The notes under the pieces were generated by a model, which was not told the DNA's origin, did not search any database, and saw only the letters and a program-made list of their open reading frames with translations. This document shows positions 59,511 through 64,000 of a stretch of DNA of 64,000 nt, in pieces (the stretch's first letter is position 1; each line of letters starts with the position of its first letter). The DNA comes from Psychroflexus curvus (lineage in GTDB: Bacteria > Bacteroidota > Bacteroidia > Flavobacteriales > Flavobacteriaceae), in contig NZ_JAIQZF010000003.1 of the NCBI RefSeq assembly GCF_020164585.1, forward strand, positions 62,001 through 126,000, in the 5' to 3' direction. The position numbers and the translations under genes are program-made.

Positions 59511-62363
59511 TTATATCTCCACCCCATTTATAAAAGTTTCCACAAAATTGACGACCTTTTTGTTTAATCGATCACCTATTTCTTTTCGTTTTAAAACAGA
59601 CGGTTGCTTACCGTTGATCAACGCCAGAAGTTCATCTCTTAGCGGTTCTCTTTCAGCAAAAAGATAATTTTCAATTAGCCTTTTGGTTTTATCTTTGTCT
59701 AAGTTCTCTTTTTCTACAAGTTGATCAAATGCTTTTCGCTGCTCTTCACTCCAAAACTTCTCAAATTCCTGGGGAATAGTTTCTGTTTCGATAACTAAGG
59801 GCAGGTTTTCTTCAATGAACTTTTCAATGAGTAGTCGTTTACTTCTCAGGTTAGCCTCTCCAGCTATTAAATCAACGACTTCTTTCTTTTTCTTCTGTTT
59901 TTCAGATTCACTTGTATCTTTAATCTCAGCCAGTAATTTCAGAATATAGGTGACATTTATTTCGTCTCGGTGAATTAATTCCAGTTCAAAATCAACATCC
60001 TCCAGAATAGAAACTTTTTGTTTTCCATGATCCTCTTTGACTTTGTCATGAAGATCAAGGTATTTACTTCTGTAATCATTAAAAATTTGTTCTTCTATCA
60101 TTAAATCTTCCCAGTCAAAATCGGCGAAGGACCCCATTGTGTTTTTGAGTCGCATCACTTCTCTGAAAGCTTTTATAAATTCCAATTCATCTTCCTCACT
60201 TACCAGATCATTGACACTGTCAACCGTTGGTGCTACCTCCAGTAATTTTTTAAACGCATCGTTAGACTTAGCTACATAATCTTCATAAGGCTCCATGATG
60301 ATCACCTCAATAGCATCTTTATTACTAAACAAGGTTATAGCTTCATCGGTTGCTTTTTTGAGGTTACGAAACACCACGATTTCACCTTGCGACTTTTGTT
60401 CGTTTAATATCCTATTTGTTCGCGAATATGCTTGAATCAAGCCATGAAACCTAAGATTTTTATCAACATACAAGGTATTAAGCGGTGGACTATCAAATCC
60501 AGTTAAAAACATATTGACCACCAAAAGAATATCTATTTTTTTCTCTTTTACTTTTTTGGATATGTCATTGTAGTAGTTATAAAATGACTGACTGTCTTTT
60601 GTTGAAAAGTTAGTACCATACATTTTATTGTAGTCACCAATATAGCTCTCTAGTTTATCTCGCTTATGTTGGTGCAAACCATATAAAGCTGGCGACTCTT
60701 CAACTACAGAAACTTCTTCTGGAATAAATCCAGTGGCATCGGCATCCTCTTCGTTGGCTACATAACTAAATATAGTTGCTACTTTGAGATTATGTTCGCC
60801 ATTATCCTTTTTTCTTTTGAAACTATCATAATACTTCACCAGCATGTCTGTACTGCTGACGCAAAACATGGCTGTAAATTCTCTGCTGTGTGTTTTCCTG
60901 TTGTGGTTGGCAATAATATAATCTACTATTTTTTCAACTCTATCAGTAGATTCCATCAACTCCTTACGGTCTATATCTTCAACTTCAATATCGATTTCCG
61001 TTGCAGTGTCCTTACGTTTGAAATTACCAACGTATTCAACCGCAAATTTTAATACATTTTCATCTTTGATGGCATCAGTAATGACGTATTTGTGCAAACA
61101 TTCTCCGAACAAGTCTTTAGTGGTTCGTTTTCCTAAATCATTTTTTGCAGCATTGTCAGCGAAAATTGGCGTCCCCGTGAAACCAAACATTTGATGGTTG
61201 TCGAAAAAATCCTTTATTCTGTTATGTGTATCCCCAAACTGACTGCGGTGACATTCATCAAAAATGAAAACGATACGTTCGTTTTGTAAGGGCTTCATTT
61301 TTTCCAAATACCTTTTTTTGCTGATAGCTGTATTCAACTTCTGAATGGTGGTTACAATCAATTTCGTATCATCTTCAAATTGCTTAACCAGAGCTTTTGT
61401 GTTGTCAGTACCACCAATACTACCTTTAGAGAAACTATTAAATTCCTTGGTGGTTTGATAATCTAAGTCCTTACGATCTACTACAAATACCACTTTTTTT
61501 ACTTGTGGCATCTGAGTAATAATCTGACTTGCTTTAAAAGAGGTAAGCGTTTTACCAGAACCAGTGGTGTGCCAGATGTAGCCGTTATGATTGCTATTTT
61601 TGACTTTATCAATCATTGCTTCCACAGCATAAAATTGATAGGGTCTGAGTACCATCAATATTTTATTGGTTTCGTTTAAAACGATGTATTTACAAATCAT
61701 TTTGGAAACATGGCAAGGCTCTAAAAACTCACTTGTAAACCCATTTAAAATATTGGTTAGGCGATTATTGCTTTTATCTGACCAATAAAAAGTCTGTTTG
61801 AATGATTGATATCTGTTATTGGCGTAATATTTTGTATTGACACCGTTACTAATTACAAATATTTGAACATACTGGAATAGGGCAGAGTTGCTTCCAAAGG
61901 AATGTCTTTGATAACGGTTCACCTGGTTAAAGGCTTCCTTCATTTCTAAGCCACGCCTTTTCAATTCAATTTGCACCAAGGGTAAACCGTTGACGAGTAA
62001 GGTAACGTCATACCTGTTTTTATAACTTCCCTCTATGGTGACTTGCTGTGTAACTTGGTAAAGGTTCTGGCACCAATGCTCCGTATTTAAAAACTCAAAG
62101 TAAAGATTGTCGCCATTATCTCTTATAAGGTGTTGTTTTTCTCTGAGTGTTTTTGCTTTTTCAAATACAGATCCTTTACTTAGAATATTGATGACTTTTT
62201 TAAACTCATCTGCTGAAAAAGTAACACCGTTGTGTTTTTCTAGCTGAACTTTTAAGTTAGCTAATAAAGCTTCTTCATTTGGTACAGAAACCTTGGAATA
62301 GCCTAAAGATTGTAATTGCTGGACTAATTTATTTTCTAATATTTGTTCGGATTCAGTTGGCAT
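59511..62363 (-). CDS. hsdR: Type I restriction endonuclease, HsdR subunit
   Basis: HsdR is the motor and nuclease of type I restriction. In 950 residues it has an N-terminal PD-(D/E)XK nuclease (NRYDVTLLVNGLPLVQIELK, about 116-135) and an SF2 motor: Walker A in WHTTGSGKTLTSFKAS (near 265), DECH in FIFDECHRSQFG (near 370) and FGFTGTPIF. LTGFDSPPLNTLYVD and QAYSRTNR are later helicase motifs. The C-terminal third is helical. hsdM and hsdS are not in view and should lie beyond the right edge, since genes run right to left. Length fits the family. Confidence 0.93.
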   Translation of the reverse strand: MPTESEQILENKLVQQLQSLGYSKVSVPNEEALLANLKVQLEKHNGVTFSADEFKKVINILSKGSVFEKAKTLREKQHLIRDNGDNLYFEFLNTEHWCQNLYQVTQQVTIEGSYKNRYDVTLLVNGLPLVQIELKRRGLEMKEAFNQVNRYQRHSFGSNSALFQYVQIFVISNGVNTKYYANNRYQSFKQTFYWSDKSNNRLTNILNGFTSEFLEPCHVSKMICKYIVLNETNKILMVLRPYQFYAVEAMIDKVKNSNHNGYIWHTTGSGKTLTSFKASQIITQMPQVKKVVFVVDRKDLDYQTTKEFNSFSKGSIGGTDNTKALVKQFEDDTKLIVTTIQKLNTAISKKRYLEKMKPLQNERIVFIFDECHRSQFGDTHNRIKDFFDNHQMFGFTGTPIFADNAAKNDLGKRTTKDLFGECLHKYVITDAIKDENVLKFAVEYVGNFKRKDTATEIDIEVEDIDRKELMESTDRVEKIVDYIIANHNRKTHSREFTAMFCVSSTDMLVKYYDSFKRKKDNGEHNLKVATIFSYVANEEDADATGFIPEEVSVVEESPALYGLHQHKRDKLESYIGDYNKMYGTNFSTKDSQSFYNYYNDISKKVKEKKIDILLVVNMFLTGFDSPPLNTLYVDKNLRFHGLIQAYSRTNRILNEQKSQGEIVVFRNLKKATDEAITLFSNKDAIEVIIMEPYEDYVAKSNDAFKKLLEVAPTVDSVNDLVSEEDELEFIKAFREVMRLKNTMGSFADFDWEDLMIEEQIFNDYRSKYLDLHDKVKEDHGKQKVSILEDVDFELELIHRDEINVTYILKLLAEIKDTSESEKQKKKKEVVDLIAGEANLRSKRLLIEKFIEENLPLVIETETIPQEFEKFWSEEQRKAFDQLVEKENLDKDKTKRLIENYLFAEREPLRDELLALINGKQPSVLKRKEIGDRLNKKVVNFVETFINGVEI

Positions 62364-62463
62364 TAGCTTAGTTACTTACTCATTACATTCAAAAGTACTT
62401 ATTTTAAGGGAGTTTTGAGCTATTACTAATAGTAAGTCAATTATAATTTTTTACTTCGCTATA

Positions 62464-62605
62464 AAAAAGAAAACCTTCCCAGTGTGCATTGTAAAGAGGC
62501 AGGGAAGGTGTATTAATTCTTGTAATGTTTATTTGTAAAAGCAAAAGACACACCCTGGGACGCTGATCTAACGGGTAGCGTGATGTGTACTGTCATTTGC
62601 AAAAG
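62464..62605 (-). ncRNA. Two-hairpin structured region between the TA pair and hsdR
   Basis: On the minus strand, the first hairpin has ACACA pairing with TGTGT and ACGCT with AGCGT, with ACCCG and CCCAGGGT segments that could pair alternatively. The second has ACCTTCCC pairing with GGGAAGGT, followed by TTTTCTTTTTT. The second is a good intrinsic terminator for the toxin-antitoxin transcript. The first could be a separate structured RNA. No gene lies in this 254-bp gap. Confidence 0.5.
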
Positions 62606-62617
62606 TATGATTTTTAA

Positions 62618-62959
62618 TCAATTGGTTTCTAAATCTAAAATAATTTCTTCTTCTGTGCTGTTTTGAATAGAAGAGGCTAAAATTGAAATACCTAAGGTTT
62701 TTTCTAATTTTACAATAGTCTCTAAGGTGAGGTTTTCTTTTCCACTCACTATTTTGGTGATTTGTTGAGCTGAAACTTCCATTTGCTTTGCTAAATCTTT
62801 TTGTTTCCAGCCTAAATCATCAAGCTTACCGAGTACTTTTAAAGCAATATCTTGAGAAGCTCTTAATCGATTTCTATTTTTGATACGAGCCTTGTTTTTA
62901 GCGGCAATGCCAGTATGCTGCTCAGTAACTAATTTTTTAAACTTATCTCTATTTTTCAT
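62618..62959 (-). CDS. XRE-family HTH antitoxin, HigA-like
   Basis: A 113-residue protein with a basic N-terminus (about 1-35) and an XRE helix-turn-helix (LGWKQKDLAKQMEVSAQQIT, about 49-68, then KIVSGKENLTLETIVKLEKT). A short acidic tail follows. Its start overlaps the upstream gene by 11 bp, giving the toxin-first order of HigBA systems. It would bind the operator of the pair and neutralise the toxin. Confidence 0.85.
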   Translation of the reverse strand: MKNRDKFKKLVTEQHTGIAAKNKARIKNRNRLRASQDIALKVLGKLDDLGWKQKDLAKQMEVSAQQITKIVSGKENLTLETIVKLEKTLGISILASSIQNSTEEEIILDLETN

Positions 62960-63503
62960 TTTCCATGTCTATAAGAAGTTCGTAAAAAGAATCTTCATCT
63001 GCAATTCCTTCAGTTTGAAGATAGGATTTCACGTTTTCTATTTTTTTCATTTCTTCACGTGTATCAGGATGATCGTCGTTTTTTAAACTCATCTTGATAG
63101 CACCACCAGTGATTAAAAAACAATTGGTATCAATTTTAATGGCATATAGTCTGAGTCCATCTATTTTTGATGTTTTACCTTTTCTCAGTGAAAGTACCTT
63201 TACGCCTGTTTCATTATTATTGAGTTGATGAAAATAGCGGTCTAGTGGTTCTCCGTTCTCAAGTATCTCATCTATAAAATCTTCAATTTTTTCAGCATCT
63301 CTAAGTCGTTTCCTGACAAAATCATTTATGTGTTTGACATTGTTGTTTTTTGCATAATTTCTCAGGTATTCAACATTTGTCCATAAGTCTAATAACTTTT
63401 CATATTCAGAACTGCCATAATTTCCTTTTTCATTAGCATATACTACCGAAAACAACTGTTCACGATAATCTAATTCTTCTGCAAATATATCAACAAACTT
63501 CAT
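62949..63503 (-). CDS. Putative toxin of a HigBA-like pair
   Basis: A 184-residue protein, longer than RelE/HigB toxins (about 100). The helical N-terminal half (about 1-80) is followed by a region with GVKVLSLRKGKTSKIDGLRL and YAIKIDTNCFLITGGAIKMS (about 118-137), a pattern often seen in proteins encoded just before XRE antitoxins. The toxin role is inferred from the 11-bp overlap and gene order. No catalytic residues can be named. Confidence 0.7.
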   Translation of the reverse strand: MKFVDIFAEELDYREQLFSVVYANEKGNYGSSEYEKLLDLWTNVEYLRNYAKNNNVKHINDFVRKRLRDAEKIEDFIDEILENGEPLDRYFHQLNNNETGVKVLSLRKGKTSKIDGLRLYAIKIDTNCFLITGGAIKMSLKNDDHPDTREEMKKIENVKSYLQTEGIADEDSFYELLIDMENEK

Positions 63504-63564
63504 AAAATCAACCTATAGGTTTATTTTTAACTTTTTAATATCAGAACTGTTCATAATTAGCTGC

Positions 63565-64000
63565 TTATTTATATTTCCTAAATGCTTGAATTAGTTGATA
63601 AATACCAAAACCAATAGAAATCTTAGCAAGGAAATAGACAATATAAAGTTCAGTCGAATCTACCTCTTCATAAAAACTAAAATCTGTTATGTTGATTAAC
63701 TTAATAAGTTTTATAAAATCATCAAATTCATAGTTTTTTGAAATACTCAAAAAACTATGAGAAATAAACGCAACGCTCAAAGTGAAAATAAAAGCATAAA
63801 GCCAGCTTGTCTTGAAATTATTCGAATATTTATTCAATTTAAGCACAAAATAATCTGAAAGCAATATTTTAAAAGTTTTCAAAACATCATCTTCATATAT
63901 GGCATCCAGATTTTTTTCTTCTAATAAAGTTTGCTTCTCCAACTTTCCATACTTCTCAGCTTCTATAATATTATTTTGTTGGAGTAGTTGATCTTTAATT
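63565..64000 (-). CDS. Hypothetical membrane protein (5' end cut by window)
   Basis: The frame is open through the right edge; a TTG at 63942 is not a convincing start because the sequence continues as a charged helix (QNNIIEAEKYGKLEKQTLLE). Visible are about 144 residues with two hydrophobic helices near the C-terminus, TSWLYAFIFTLSVAFISHSF and LYIVYFLAKISIGFGIYQLI. I do not recognise the family. It may belong to the restriction locus or the island. Confidence 0.6.
   Translation of the reverse strand, partial: IKDQLLQQNNIIEAEKYGKLEKQTLLEEKNLDAIYEDDVLKTFKILLSDYFVLKLNKYSNNFKTSWLYAFIFTLSVAFISHSFLSISKNYEFDDFIKLIKLINITDFSFYEEVDSTELYIVYFLAKISIGFGIYQLIQAFRKYK

Overview
The window looks like chromosomal DNA of a marine-type member of the Bacteroidetes, most likely Flavobacteriaceae. 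The evidence is a low-GC genome, Bacteroidetes promoters (TTG or TTTG, about 19 nt, then TAnnTTTG), a type IX secretion plug protein (DUF5103), a full Na+-NQR operon, an E1 alpha/beta fusion, and many family-typical lipoproteins. No 16S gene is present, so I do not name a genus.

Layout. (1) 1-17424, plus strand: a phenylacetate (paa) catabolic cluster, paaB-C-D-G-H-I-J-Z, an enoyl-CoA hydratase (paaF-like) and paaY, followed by the E2 and fused E1 of a branched-chain-type 2-oxoacid dehydrogenase. Together they would open the phenylacetyl-CoA ring and beta-oxidise it to acetyl-CoA and succinyl-CoA; the E1/E2 pair could supply acyl-CoA from 2-oxoacids. The cluster is riddled with small insertions: three S23-type four-helix-bundle genes flanked by inverted arrays of short words, a GxxExxY gene flanked by CGCAAAGTCG-type words, a mazEF pair, palindromes, three extra copies of the thiolase 3' end, and in-frame repeats inside E2 and E1. 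(2) 17428-27309: housekeeping and membrane genes (sterol-desaturase-like, MscS, aminotransferase, fatty acid desaturase, rsmG, pruA, T9SS plug). (3) 27416-34780: nqrABCDEF, a small nqr-linked protein and apbE, which supplies the covalent FMN of NqrB and NqrC. (4) 34777-39297: methyltransferase, SDR, and an RsbQ-like hydrolase translationally coupled to a PAS histidine kinase. (5) 39497-39997: tRNA-Leu, two tRNA-Lys and a tRNA-Lys 3' fragment split by a palindrome. (6) 40102-52200: core genes (aroK, hslR-like, E2, GT2, recR, lgt, yidD, cysS, folE, apt). (7) 52219-53412: an array of three tRNA-Arg 5' fragments, each followed by a GIY-YIG gene copy, ending in the intact tRNA-Arg. (8) 53534-64000, all minus strand: a mobile island with Toprim and P4-type primase/helicase genes, an HTH gene, three genes I cannot identify, a type I restriction HsdR, and a HigBA-like toxin-antitoxin pair.

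The strongest candidates for something undescribed are the tRNA-Arg/GIY-YIG array, the serial recoded 3' ends behind the thiolase gene, and the four-helix-bundle genes with locus-specific inverted word arrays. In all three, a small element sits exactly at the edge of a conserved gene, and in the first two it carries a replacement for part of that gene.
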